Shown one piece after another: positions 8,149 through 13,236 of a stretch of 32,878 nt of DNA. The notes beneath the pieces are model-generated. The model ran no database searches. It saw nothing but the letters and a program-made list of their open reading frames with translations, and was not told the origin of the DNA. The stretch comes from a virus, in IMG/VR virus record IMGVR_UViG_3300032265_000187, positions 1 to 32,878 of that record. One strand, 5' to 3'. Position 1 is the first letter of the stretch, and each line of letters opens with the position of its first letter. The position numbers were made by a program, and so were the translations under genes.

Positions 8149-8492
8149 AGCTAACCCCATTTATTCTAGAAAATCTATACCTTTGTATGGCATCTTGCCA
8201 TCCTATGCGTAACTGGGATTTGCCTGCGCCTGAACTTATCCAGTTTAAAGTGACTAGGGAATCAGATGCTATGGCTACTTATCGTTATGATGAATCTTTA
8301 GAAAAGCCTCATATCATCACTATTAGCCGTTTGCGTAATGAACATTTTGATACCGTTCAACGGTCATTGGCCCATGAAATATGTCACATGAGTTTTTGGA
8401 AAACAGACTATTGGGATAAACACGGTAAAGCTTTTAAGATCCGCACCCGTCAGATAGCTAGGGAGTTTGGCTGGGATTCGTTGGAATTGTAA
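8145..8492 (+). CDS. SprT-like zinc metalloprotease, 115 aa
   Basis: The zinc-protease motif HEICH (residues 77-81, in SLAHEICHMSFW) follows a helix and is followed by WDKHGKAFKIRTRQIAREFG, where the second His-containing helix (H-G-x-x-F) supplies further ligands, as in SprT/Spartan domains. Spartan-type enzymes clear proteins crosslinked to DNA, and a similar role on phage DNA is possible but inferred. The start ATG at 8145 overlaps the phosphoesterase stop (ATGA). The gene ends 10 bases from the convergent operon end with no obvious terminator hairpin between. Confidence 0.8.
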   Translation: MKLTPFILENLYLCMASCHPMRNWDLPAPELIQFKVTRESDAMATYRYDESLEKPHIITISRLRNEHFDTVQRSLAHEICHMSFWKTDYWDKHGKAFKIRTRQIAREFGWDSLEL

Positions 8493-8502
8493 ACTTTGAG
8501 AA

Positions 8503-8649
8503 TCATTTTGTAGCCATCATATACAAACCCACATTAGCACCAGCATAGCAAGCGTAGCAAATACACATAGCAAAGTTACCTTTTGCTCCTTGTTCAATTG
8601 CAATATACGCATAAATAAGTCCTGTGAGTATGATTAACCAACTACTCAA
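8503..8649 (-). CDS. Small membrane protein, 48 aa (TTG start)
   Basis: From a TTG at 8649 the frame reads SSWLIILTGLIYAYIAIEQG, then AKGNFAMCICYACYAGANVG and LYMMATK before TGA. It has two hydrophobic helices (about residues 3-18 and 25-45) separated by a short polar turn, so it is probably an inner-membrane hairpin. I recognise this pattern (WLI-TGLIYAY-EQ-x-KGN) from small membrane proteins in environmental phages, function unknown. GGAG sits 9 bases upstream of the TTG, inside the upstream HNH gene, whose stop TGA overlaps the start (TTGA). No ATG is available in a suitable place. Confidence 0.72.
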   Translation of the reverse strand: MSSWLIILTGLIYAYIAIEQGAKGNFAMCICYACYAGANVGLYMMATK

Positions 8650-8921
8650 GATTCCATCTCCAAGAGTTTGTCCTCGAGGTCAAAGCCCCAGTACGCTCTA
8701 AAGCCTTTAGCCCCAAGTCCGTGAATACTGGTATGCGGATCATTTCTGTGGTGGTTGGCGCATAAGGCGACTGCTGGAGCGTTATCTCGCTTGCCCCCGA
8801 AACGTCTAATGTGATGGATTTCAACGGGTGTGTCTGTGTCGCTGAATCCCATGTGCCTGCATACAACGCAGCCGTATCTCGCCAACTTTGCATAATGATC
8901 CTTTTGGGCTTTAGTGGCCAT
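8646..8921 (-). CDS. HNH nuclease of the Ref (recombination enhancement) type
   Basis: The 91-residue protein contains CVVC (C18, C21), VEIHHIR (H36, H37), ALCANHHR (C54, H57, H58) and then SIHGLGAKGFRAYWG (65-79). The two Cys pairs form a zinc knuckle and HH/H the HNH active site. The SIHG-x-G-x-x-x-F-x-x-x-x-G tail is characteristic of the Ref family of phage P1, which cuts DNA at RecA-bound D-loops. It is likely to act in recombination or damage repair with host RecA. Placing it in Ref rather than generic HNH rests on that tail. Confidence 0.8.
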   Translation of the reverse strand: MATKAQKDHYAKLARYGCVVCRHMGFSDTDTPVEIHHIRRFGGKRDNAPAVALCANHHRNDPHTSIHGLGAKGFRAYWGFDLEDKLLEMES

Positions 8922-9084
8922 TAATGTAATCGACTGTTCTTTGCTCTAGTTTTTCTGCTGATTCCGCAATATCTACGCTTAATTCAAGCATTTGTGTAGC
9001 GTTTGCACCTTTGAGCGCATCGTCATACATCTTACACAACAATTTAAGGATTAAAAATTCTTCTGTTACTTTTAAGGCTGTCAT
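8911..9084 (-). CDS. Small unknown protein, 57 aa
   Basis: The frame runs from ATG at 9084 to TAA at 8911 and encodes MTALKVTEEFLILKLLCKMY, then a helical acidic region to DYINGH. Its ATG overlaps the upstream stop by 4 bases (ATGA), and it overlaps the HNH start by 11 bases. The all-helical, mildly acidic composition suggests a small soluble protein. No family is recognised. The tight coupling on both sides supports it being translated. Confidence 0.65.
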   Translation of the reverse strand: MTALKVTEEFLILKLLCKMYDDALKGANATQMLELSVDIAESAEKLEQRTVDYINGH

Positions 9085-9413
9085 TTCAATATCCTATCTT
9101 GGTTGCGGTTTGATACTTCAAGGGTTTGCCATGTAGCGTGTCTAAGTCTAGCGGCTTCTAATTCCCATTTTAATCGTTCTGCGTTTTCCGTAGCCTGACC
9201 AATCGCCTTACAAAGATTCTGATAATCTTCGCTTCTATACGCTTCACGCTCCTGTGCCCCGAGAGATTGTTCGCTAGTTTCAGCCATTTTGATGGCCTTG
9301 AGCGAACTCTTATACGCTTCAAGTTGTGCCAATTCGCCTTTAGCTTGTGCATATTTTCCTGCGTTTTCTAATATAAAATCTATACATTTATTGGGATCTA
9401 TCTCTCTTGTCAT
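9081..9413 (-). CDS. Helical protein of unknown function, 110 aa
   Basis: This is rich in Ala, Glu, Lys and Gln with strong helix propensity throughout (KYAQAKGELAQLEAYKSSLK, then GQATENAERLKWELEAARLR), compatible with two antiparallel coiled-coil helices. It resembles small early phage proteins of unknown function that often lie between replication and recombination genes. No catalytic motif is seen. Both starts and stops are coupled by 4-base ATGA overlaps. Confidence 0.7.
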   Translation of the reverse strand: MTREIDPNKCIDFILENAGKYAQAKGELAQLEAYKSSLKAIKMAETSEQSLGAQEREAYRSEDYQNLCKAIGQATENAERLKWELEAARLRHATWQTLEVSNRNQDRILK

Positions 9414-9553
9414 TTTCCTAATCTTTTCTTTATCAGCATCTTTATGCGTTCTTCTTTATCAGGGTACTGCGCCAATAGCTTAACAACAGCAGGCCATCCT
9501 CGTTTTTTAGCTACCGCTATGTACCACTCTACTAAATAATTATCAGGATTCAA
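9410..9553 (-). CDS. Small unknown protein, 47 aa (TTG start)
   Basis: The only usable start is TTG at 9553, inside the end of the upstream gene, giving NPDNYLVEWYIAVAKKRGWP, then AVVKLLAQYPDKEERIKMLI before TGA at 9410. It is small, basic and helical, with Trp/Tyr residues typical of a folded core. The stop overlaps the next ATG (ATGA). No clear SD precedes the TTG, so translation may depend on ribosomes terminating 8 bases downstream of it. No function is recognised. Confidence 0.6.
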   Translation of the reverse strand: MNPDNYLVEWYIAVAKKRGWPAVVKLLAQYPDKEERIKMLIKKRLGK

Positions 9554-9914
9554 CTTGTTTTATCTTTTGACTAATCCTTGATCTTAAAGCCTGCCAGCCT
9601 TCACCAGCGTAAGGGATAACCCCAACTTCTTGTGCTTTTTTAAGGGTAAGTTCTTCAGTAGCGTAGAAAGGTAATTCAGGTTTCTTTAAGGGTTCTATAT
9701 CTAGATCATCAGTCCAGCGTTCTTGGTTTAAAAAAGTAGCAGGGTAAGGGATGAAATCTTTAGCGGTTTCTTTAATCTTCCAATATTTCAAATAGTTAGG
9801 TATCGCCTCAATACATTCAAGCTGCTGGTCAGGGGTAAGTTTGTTCCAAGCTTTTTCAGCATCTTTACGGGCCATTTTACGAGGATATAAACCATAAAAC
9901 ACAGCAAAGGTCAT
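9543..9914 (-). CDS. Replication-organizer-like protein (C-terminal-domain type), 123 aa
   Basis: The N-terminus FAVFYGLYPRKMARKDAEKA-WNKL is the 'YPRK..K..A..AW' segment found in the C-terminal part of phage replisome organizers (lambda O, DnaD or DnaT-like). It is followed by LEAIPNYLKYWKIKETAKDF-type helices and a Pro-rich FLNQERWTDD segment, again as in those proteins. Such proteins recruit the host helicase to the origin. Here only this module is present, without an N-terminal origin-binding domain, so function is uncertain. It is coupled to both neighbours. Confidence 0.6.
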   Translation of the reverse strand: MTFAVFYGLYPRKMARKDAEKAWNKLTPDQQLECIEAIPNYLKYWKIKETAKDFIPYPATFLNQERWTDDLDIEPLKKPELPFYATEELTLKKAQEVGVIPYAGEGWQALRSRISQKIKQVES

Positions 9915-10066
9915 TGTGATTTCTCGCTAATTAAACTGTGAACTTGGGAAGATATCCTACAGATATACTCAATATCTTTAATAGATAGCTGTCCTAGCAA
10001 TTGCAATATCTTCATTACAGCAATATCGTTATCTAACGGCTGGGGTTTAATTAAAGTTTCTATCAT
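9911..10066 (-). CDS. Small unknown protein, 51 aa
   Basis: ATG at 10066 to TGA at 9911 encodes MIETLIKPQPLDNDIAVMKI, LQLLGQLSIKDIEYICRISS and QVHSLISEKSQ. The middle reads as two amphipathic helices with a turn, somewhat like a minimal helix-turn-helix, but no clear DNA-binding motif can be claimed. It overlaps the downstream gene by 4 bases (ATGA). Confidence 0.62.
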   Translation of the reverse strand: MIETLIKPQPLDNDIAVMKILQLLGQLSIKDIEYICRISSQVHSLISEKSQ

Positions 10067-10166
10067 GTTCTAGTTCCAAAACTTGTTCTCTAAGGGAAGC
10101 ACATTCAGCTTCTAATAAATTATTTTTTGCTTCTAGTTCTGCCAATTTTAGGTGTATTTCGTGCAA
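10047..10166 (-). CDS. Possible 39-aa coiled-coil peptide (TTG start)
   Basis: A TTG at 10166 preceded by AGGA opens a frame that encodes HEIHLKLAELEAKNNLLEAE, then CASLREQVLELEHD, with Leu/Ile/Val at heptad spacing, so it is a good leucine-zipper-like coiled coil. It overlaps the upstream gene by 47 bases and the next gene start by 20. The heptad pattern argues for a real protein; the large overlap and TTG start argue for caution. It could dimerise with or regulate a neighbour. Confidence 0.42.
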   Translation of the reverse strand: MHEIHLKLAELEAKNNLLEAECASLREQVLELEHDRNFN

Positions 10167-10383
10167 GATTTCCTGTAAATGTAGGTTCACTTAGTTTTTT
10201 CCTTTTGGATTGAACAGGTGTTTTAGCATCTTCGGGTCTAATGGCGTATCTATCAACTGCTTCGGTAAGCATACTGACAAGCCCCCATTGCACAAGGGTT
10301 TCAAGTCCTTGCTTGTCAAAAATAACTTCAGCGTTGGCCGAACCATCTTTATTCTCTTTCAGAATCTTTAGCTGTATTTTCAT
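10120..10383 (-). CDS. Unknown protein with basic tail, 87 aa
   Basis: I chose ATG at 10383 over an in-frame TTG three codons upstream. The first half is a small mixed fold (MKIQLKILKENKDGSANAEV, IFDKQGLETLVQWGLVSML). The last ~30 residues are very basic (VQSKRKKLSEPTFTG ... KIGRTRSKK), suggesting nucleic-acid binding. It overlaps the upstream gene by 35 bases. No family is recognised. Confidence 0.6.
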   Translation of the reverse strand: MKIQLKILKENKDGSANAEVIFDKQGLETLVQWGLVSMLTEAVDRYAIRPEDAKTPVQSKRKKLSEPTFTGNLARNTPKIGRTRSKK

Positions 10384-10585
10384 TTTGGGCAAACTTCAAA
10401 ATAGGTTTATCAAGGGCAAGTTTAGCAAGTTCAATGTATCTATCAACTTCTAAACGATCTTCACCGCCAATAGCAGCTTTACTGTGTCCCATAGGTTTCC
10501 CCATAGTGTCGTAAAACACCTCACGGATCTCAAAGTAATCTTCGTAAGGTGAACTCATATTTACTAATCGTAGATTCCAAGTCAT
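10349..10585 (-). CDS. Conserved small phage protein, 78 aa (MTWNLRLV type)
   Basis: This is the first gene of the early leftward operon. The sequence MTWNLRLVNMSSPYEDYFEI-REVFYD followed by GKPMGHSKAAIGGED and LAKLALDKPIL matches a small, common phage/bacterial protein family of unknown function (MTWNYRVV...YYDEDGKP...L..ALDKP). I take ATG at 10585 because GAGG lies 6 bases upstream, in preference to an in-frame TTG at 10597. It follows the early-left promoter with a ~22-base leader. Confidence 0.78.
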   Translation of the reverse strand: MTWNLRLVNMSSPYEDYFEIREVFYDTMGKPMGHSKAAIGGEDRLEVDRYIELAKLALDKPILKFAQNENTAKDSERE

Positions 10586-10605
10586 ATTAGACCTCAATTG
10601 TTAAT

Positions 10606-10642
10606 CTAGGTGAAGTATATGTTAAGTTTACTTAATAGTAAA
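10606..10642 (-). promoter_or_regulatory. Early leftward promoter (PL-like)
   Basis: On the minus strand, -35 TTTACT (10642-10637), a 17-base spacer and -10 TATACT (10619-10614) predict a start near 10607 and a 22-base leader ending at the ATG at 10585. A very A/T-rich stretch (10643-10672) just upstream could act as an UP element. The spacer contains the 14-bp palindrome listed separately, so bound repressor would block RNA polymerase. Confidence 0.75.
10622..10635. promoter_or_regulatory. Operator palindrome in the PL-like promoter
   Basis: TTAAGTTTACTTAA is an inverted repeat (TTAAGT/ACTTAA around 2 bases) lying wholly between the -35 and -10 of the early leftward promoter. It matches the perfect palindrome at 13211-13224 at 11 of 14 positions and shares its outer TTAA...TTAA arms. 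Confidence 0.72.
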
Positions 10643-10939
10643 TATTTTTTATTATCGTTGTTTTTTTGTCAGGATTGCAAGATTCAAGGGCATAGCTATC
10701 CCTACTATGAGGAATAGCTTGTCAGTCTTGCTTAGTTCTGAGGTTTATATATTGCTTCGATGTCTTTGGCGTGTCTAGGTCTGTCTTTATCACATCATCG
10801 GTCTATCCATACAGGACAGTTCTCTTAGATGACCAAGCAATAACGGTCAAATGAGGGTGCATAGCACCTAGTAGTTTCTAGAGTATTTACAGCCTTTACC
10901 GTTGCATCACGCTTGTGAACGGGCTAGATTGTGGGAAAC
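10643..10939. other. Noncoding region with several hairpins
   Basis: No open frame of useful length exists here on either strand. Visible inverted repeats are 10694-10703/10710-10719 (10 pairs; AGCTATYCCT type, fully paired with one G-U if the minus strand is transcribed), 10830-10834/10845-10849 (TGACC/GGTCA), and 10856-10860/10864-10868 (GGTGC/GCACC, 3-base loop). AAAGACA occurs twice about 20 bases apart on the minus strand near 10770-10800. It may be an untranslated RNA, a replication origin or a cis-regulatory region; the sequence does not decide. Confidence 0.5.
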
Positions 10940-11049
10940 AAAAAGGGCTTTAGGGGCAACTCTGTTATCGAACGGCTTGGGAAAATACGCTTGCCCTACT
11001 TTCCTAAACCAACAAAGTCACCTCTAAAGCCCTATTCTGAGTGTTCGAT
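10940..11049 (-). ncRNA. Candidate pseudoknotted RNA/terminator downstream of the repressor gene
   Basis: Three helices can form: P1 10944-10956/11021-11033 (13 positions, 12 paired; one G-U if read on the plus strand, one A-C mismatch on the minus), P2 10974-10984/11000-11010, and a 7-bp helix ATCGAAC 10967-10973 with GTTCGAT 11043-11049, which crosses P1 as a pseudoknot and abuts P2. On the minus strand P1 is followed by TTTTTGTTT, so this may be the repressor transcript's 3' end. Transcription and strand are inferred from context; pairing is seen in the sequence. Confidence 0.5.
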
Positions 11050-11072
11050 TCCTCAATATAGATAAGTATACA

Positions 11073-11303
11073 TCAATCTATCTCAGGCCATATCATTTTG
11101 TAAGAAAGTGGAAAAAGCTGCTTTCTAGACCATAAACCGTGTGATTCCTTTTCTAATGTGGCAGCTAGGATCACCAGCTTGTCATAAGGAATAACCCCGT
11201 TTTGCCACATAGATACCGCTGGAACGCTTACGCCTACTAGGTTTGCTACTTTTGTAGGGCCACCCAGTAGCGCAATCATTGTTCGTGTTGATGTTTTATC
11301 CAT
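11073..11303 (-). CDS. Cro/YdaS-like repressor, 76 aa
   Basis: This is a small helix-turn-helix protein. Residues 10-40 (IALLGGPTKVANLVGVSVPA-VSMWQNG) are the 'LGG..KvA..lGVs..aVs.W..G.iP' motif of Cro and YdaS regulators, followed by IPYDKLVILAATLE and the C-terminal LFPLSYKMIWPEI that resembles the family's 'R.el.P..y..iWPe'. It probably dimerises and binds the 14-bp palindromes on the early promoters. No SD precedes the ATG; the predicted transcript starts at the ATG itself. No second (CI-type) repressor is present. Confidence 0.85.
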   Translation of the reverse strand: MDKTSTRTMIALLGGPTKVANLVGVSVPAVSMWQNGVIPYDKLVILAATLEKESHGLWSRKQLFPLSYKMIWPEID

Positions 11304-11316
11304 TCAGCTATCTTAA
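11303..11316. promoter_or_regulatory. Operator-like site at the repressor promoter
   Basis: The minus strand reads TTAAGATAGCTGAA, 12 of 14 matches to the perfect palindrome TTAAGCTAGCTTAA at 13211. It overlaps the -10 and the predicted start, so binding would repress the repressor's own gene. The two mismatches suggest weaker binding than at the early promoters. Confidence 0.55.
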
Positions 11317-11337
11317 CATTTTTACAACAATTTGCAA
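11303..11337 (-). promoter_or_regulatory. Repressor promoter giving a leaderless mRNA
   Basis: On the minus strand, -35 TTGCAA (11337-11332), a 16-base spacer and -10 TAAGAT (11315-11310) place the transcription start about 7 bases downstream, at or next to the A of the repressor ATG (11303). No ribosome-binding site is seen upstream of the ATG, which fits a leaderless message, as for lambda cI made from PRM. The promoter sequence is moderately good. Confidence 0.55.
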
Positions 11338-11345
11338 ATAAACTA

Positions 11346-11374
11346 TTGCAATCCTAATTAACCTAGCTTAATAT
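11346..11374 (+). promoter_or_regulatory. Early rightward promoter (PR-like)
   Basis: TTGCAA (11346-11351), a 17-base spacer and TAATAT (11369-11374) predict a start near 11381. It lies back to back with the repressor promoter, the two -35 elements being 8 bases apart (both TTGCAA). AGGAG at about 11404 serves the gene at 11415. Confidence 0.72.
11358..11371. promoter_or_regulatory. Operator palindrome in the PR-like promoter
   Basis: TTAACCTAGCTTAA differs from the perfect palindrome at 13211-13224 at a single base. It overlaps the spacer and first half of the -10 of the early rightward promoter. Confidence 0.72.
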
Positions 11375-11380
11375 CTAAGT

Positions 11381-11394
11381 ACGGCATAAGCCGT
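11381..11394 (+). promoter_or_regulatory. 5'-terminal hairpin of the first rightward transcript
   Basis: ACGGC-ATAA-GCCGT forms a 5-bp stem with a 4-base loop. Its first base is at the predicted transcription start, so the mRNA would begin inside the stem. This is the classic arrangement for protecting mRNA from 5'-end-dependent RNase E/RppH decay. Confidence 0.55.
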
Positions 11395-11414
11395 GATAAC
11401 TAGGAGAAACTCAA

Positions 11415-11657
11415 ATGAGTGAACAAGAGCAAGACTTCAATAGCTTCCAAGAGCATTTGGAACGCATCTTTAAAGACTTAGACGATGGAATGATGCTTAC
11501 TGCCGATGAAATTGGTGATTTGCGTTATGCCTGTGGTCTACCATCCCCAGTAAGAAATACCCATGTCAACCCTGTATTGCTTGATGTTATTAATGACTTT
11601 GGCAATTGTTTTGGCAACCCTTTAAACAATTTTCCTAAAATTTGGAGTAAAAAATGA
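11415..11657 (+). CDS. Unknown early protein, 80 aa
   Basis: This is the first gene of the early rightward operon, with AGGAG 8 bases before the ATG. The protein is acidic and helical at the start (MSEQEQDFNSFQEHLERIFK, DLDDGMMLTADEIGDLRYAC), then Asn/Pro-rich. ADEIGDLRYACGLPSP has the look of a short helix-turn segment but no family is recognised. The stop overlaps the SSB start (ATGA). First position under repressor control suggests an early regulatory or host-interaction role, which is inference. Confidence 0.7.
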   Translation: MSEQEQDFNSFQEHLERIFKDLDDGMMLTADEIGDLRYACGLPSPVRNTHVNPVLLDVINDFGNCFGNPLNNFPKIWSKK

Positions 11658-12268
11658 TTATTAGCGATAACAGTAAAGAATTTAAAATAGCCCCAGCAGG
11701 GAATCACATGGCACGGTTGTATTCAGTCATTGATTTGGGTCATCAAGCTACCGAATGGGCTGGCGAAACCAAGATTATGCACAAAGTCGTATTGACTTGG
11801 GAGTTGCACGGTAAAGACGATAACGATGCGCCATTGACTACAGATGACGGCAAGCCGTTGATTGTTTCTAAGCGTTATACCGTTAGCCTTGGTGAGCAAG
11901 CACGGTTACGCCAAGACCTTGAAGCATGGTCTAACAAGAAAATGACTGCTGAAGATCGTAAGAACTTTGACCTTAAAAACCTATTAGGCAAGTTTTGTAT
12001 GGTCAATATCACGCATAGTGAAGATGGCCGTTACGCTAATATTTCAGGCATTAGCCCTGTACCGTCAGCCCTTAGAGCGCACCAGCCTGAAGCTATTAAC
12101 CCTGTAGTTCATTTTTGGTTGGCTGAGTTCGATCAAGCTAAATATGATGCGCTGCCTAAGTATTACCGTGAAAAGATTACGGAAAGCAGCGAATGGCGTG
12201 GTCAGAAGGCTAAAGAAGAAAACAAAGTGACTATTGAAGATAGCGACTTAAGCGATATACCTTTCTGA
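11654..12268 (+). CDS. Single-stranded DNA-binding protein, 204 aa
   Basis: The body (residues ~10-140) has the beta-strand pattern of phage OB-fold SSBs (AGNHMARLYSVIDLGHQATE, MHKVVLTWELHG, LIVSKRYTVSLGE, LLGKFCMVNITHSEDGRYAN-ISGISPVP). The C-terminus ends in EDSDLSDIPF, an acidic tip closely matching the DDDIPF tail of bacterial SSB, which binds partner proteins of replication and repair. It protects ssDNA and can recruit host SSB partners. It lies one base overlapped with the exonuclease (TGATG). Confidence 0.85.
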   Translation: MIISDNSKEFKIAPAGNHMARLYSVIDLGHQATEWAGETKIMHKVVLTWELHGKDDNDAPLTTDDGKPLIVSKRYTVSLGEQARLRQDLEAWSNKKMTAEDRKNFDLKNLLGKFCMVNITHSEDGRYANISGISPVPSALRAHQPEAINPVVHFWLAEFDQAKYDALPKYYREKITESSEWRGQKAKEENKVTIEDSDLSDIPF

Positions 12269-13029
12269 TGATAGTTAAAGAAAAAATAGTTGAATCAGGC
12301 CATTGGTATACACGGCAGGGTACTCCTGCCTATACCACCATCGGTAAAACTGGCGAAAGACCTACTACTTTGCGTGATGCAAGGAAAGAAGGGCTTTTGC
12401 CCAGCACTACTACCATCATTAATACCTTGGACAAACAGGGATTGACCAACTGGAAGATGCAACAGGTCTTACTATCCGCTTTAACGCTTCCTAGAGGGCC
12501 TGACGAGCCTGAACAGGAATGGTTAGCTAGGGTAATGAAAGATAGTCGTGAAACGGGCTACCAAGCCGCTAATCGTGGCACGGCAATTCACGGCATTATT
12601 GAAAGTTGGTTTGAACAGGTGTATATGCCTGAGAAGCCACCTTACCTTGATGCCATAGATAAAGTATTAAAAGATACATTTGGCGAACAAGCTTGGCTGT
12701 GTGAGAAATCGTTTGCTCATGCGCTTGGTTATGGTGGGCGTGTAGACCTTATGGCTAAACCTATTAATGGTCAGGGTACGGGTTTCTGTGTTGATTTCAA
12801 AACCAAAGATACCGATTTAGACAAGGTTGATGTATATTTTGAGCATGAATTACAGTTATCTAGTTATAGAGAAGGACTAGGCTTGCCCAACGCACGGTGC
12901 GCCATAGTATTTGTCAATGGCACGACTAACCAAGTAAAATTAGTAGAAATAGAAGAACCCCAGCTTCAAAAGAGTTGGGAGTGCTTCCAGCACTTGTTAC
13001 GGGTCTATCAGATCAAGAACAACTTGTAG
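12268..13029 (+). CDS. PD-(D/E)XK exonuclease (RecB/Cas4-like), 253 aa
   Basis: Catalytic signatures appear in order: GTAIHGIIE (H108), GGRVDLM (D160), CVDFKTK (D176, K178) and ELQLSSY (Q196, Y200, the QxxxY motif of RecB/Cas4/lambda-exo relatives). It likely resects dsDNA ends to produce 3' overhangs for recombination, working with the SSB encoded upstream. No annealase (RecT, Erf, Red-beta) is recognised next to it. The start ATG overlaps the SSB stop. Confidence 0.87.
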   Translation: MIVKEKIVESGHWYTRQGTPAYTTIGKTGERPTTLRDARKEGLLPSTTTIINTLDKQGLTNWKMQQVLLSALTLPRGPDEPEQEWLARVMKDSRETGYQAANRGTAIHGIIESWFEQVYMPEKPPYLDAIDKVLKDTFGEQAWLCEKSFAHALGYGGRVDLMAKPINGQGTGFCVDFKTKDTDLDKVDVYFEHELQLSSYREGLGLPNARCAIVFVNGTTNQVKLVEIEEPQLQKSWECFQHLLRVYQIKNNL

Positions 13030-13201
13030 TAACGGGGGAAAGCATCACGGAGCGAGTACCCCACTCTTTTTAGGGCGTTAAGCCGCCATTGTAGGATGCA
13101 GTAAGTTAGGGCTTTTGCGGCTTTCTACCTAACAGCTAATAACTGCCAAATACAGCCCTGTCTCTTTTTTGCAACTTAGGGTTTTCCTTAGATAAAAAGC
13201 A
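13030..13201 (+). other. Noncoding 3' region of the exonuclease gene with overlapping helices
   Basis: There are no open frames here. Two helices overlap: AAGCCGC/GCGGCTT (13080-13086/13117-13123) and GTTAGG/CCTAAC (13105-13110/13128-13133), which can form either alternative hairpins or an H-type pseudoknot. GGGG...CCCC (around 13036-13062) followed by TTTTT (~13067-13071) is a weak possible terminator. The region ends at the promoter at 13202. Confidence 0.4.
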
Positions 13202-13230
13202 TTGACAATGTTAAGCTAGCTTAATATACT
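13202..13230 (+). promoter_or_regulatory. Second early rightward promoter (near-consensus sigma70)
   Basis: TTGACA (perfect -35, 13202-13207), a 17-base spacer and TATACT (13225-13230) form the strongest promoter in the window. T-rich and A-rich runs upstream (13163-13200) could add UP-element activity. It should drive the genes from 13273 to 14811. Confidence 0.85.
13211..13224. promoter_or_regulatory. Perfect operator palindrome in the second rightward promoter
   Basis: TTAAGCTAGCTTAA is an exact 14-bp palindrome that fills the spacer between -35 and -10. It is the best example of the site found at the other three early promoters, so it is likely the highest-affinity repressor site. Confidence 0.8.
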
Positions 13231-13236
13231 AGAGTT

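Noticed and set aside
11036-11060. Sequence GTTCGATTCC with flanking TGAG/CTCA, resembling a tRNA T-arm
   Set aside because: No acceptor, D-arm or anticodon arm can be placed upstream at tRNA spacing and there is no CCA end; the GTTCGAT is better explained by pairing with ATCGAAC at 10967.
13036-13071. GGGG...CCCC followed by TTTTT as a terminator of the exonuclease transcript
   Set aside because: The stem is only four pairs with a loop of about 20 bases, too weak to call as a terminator.
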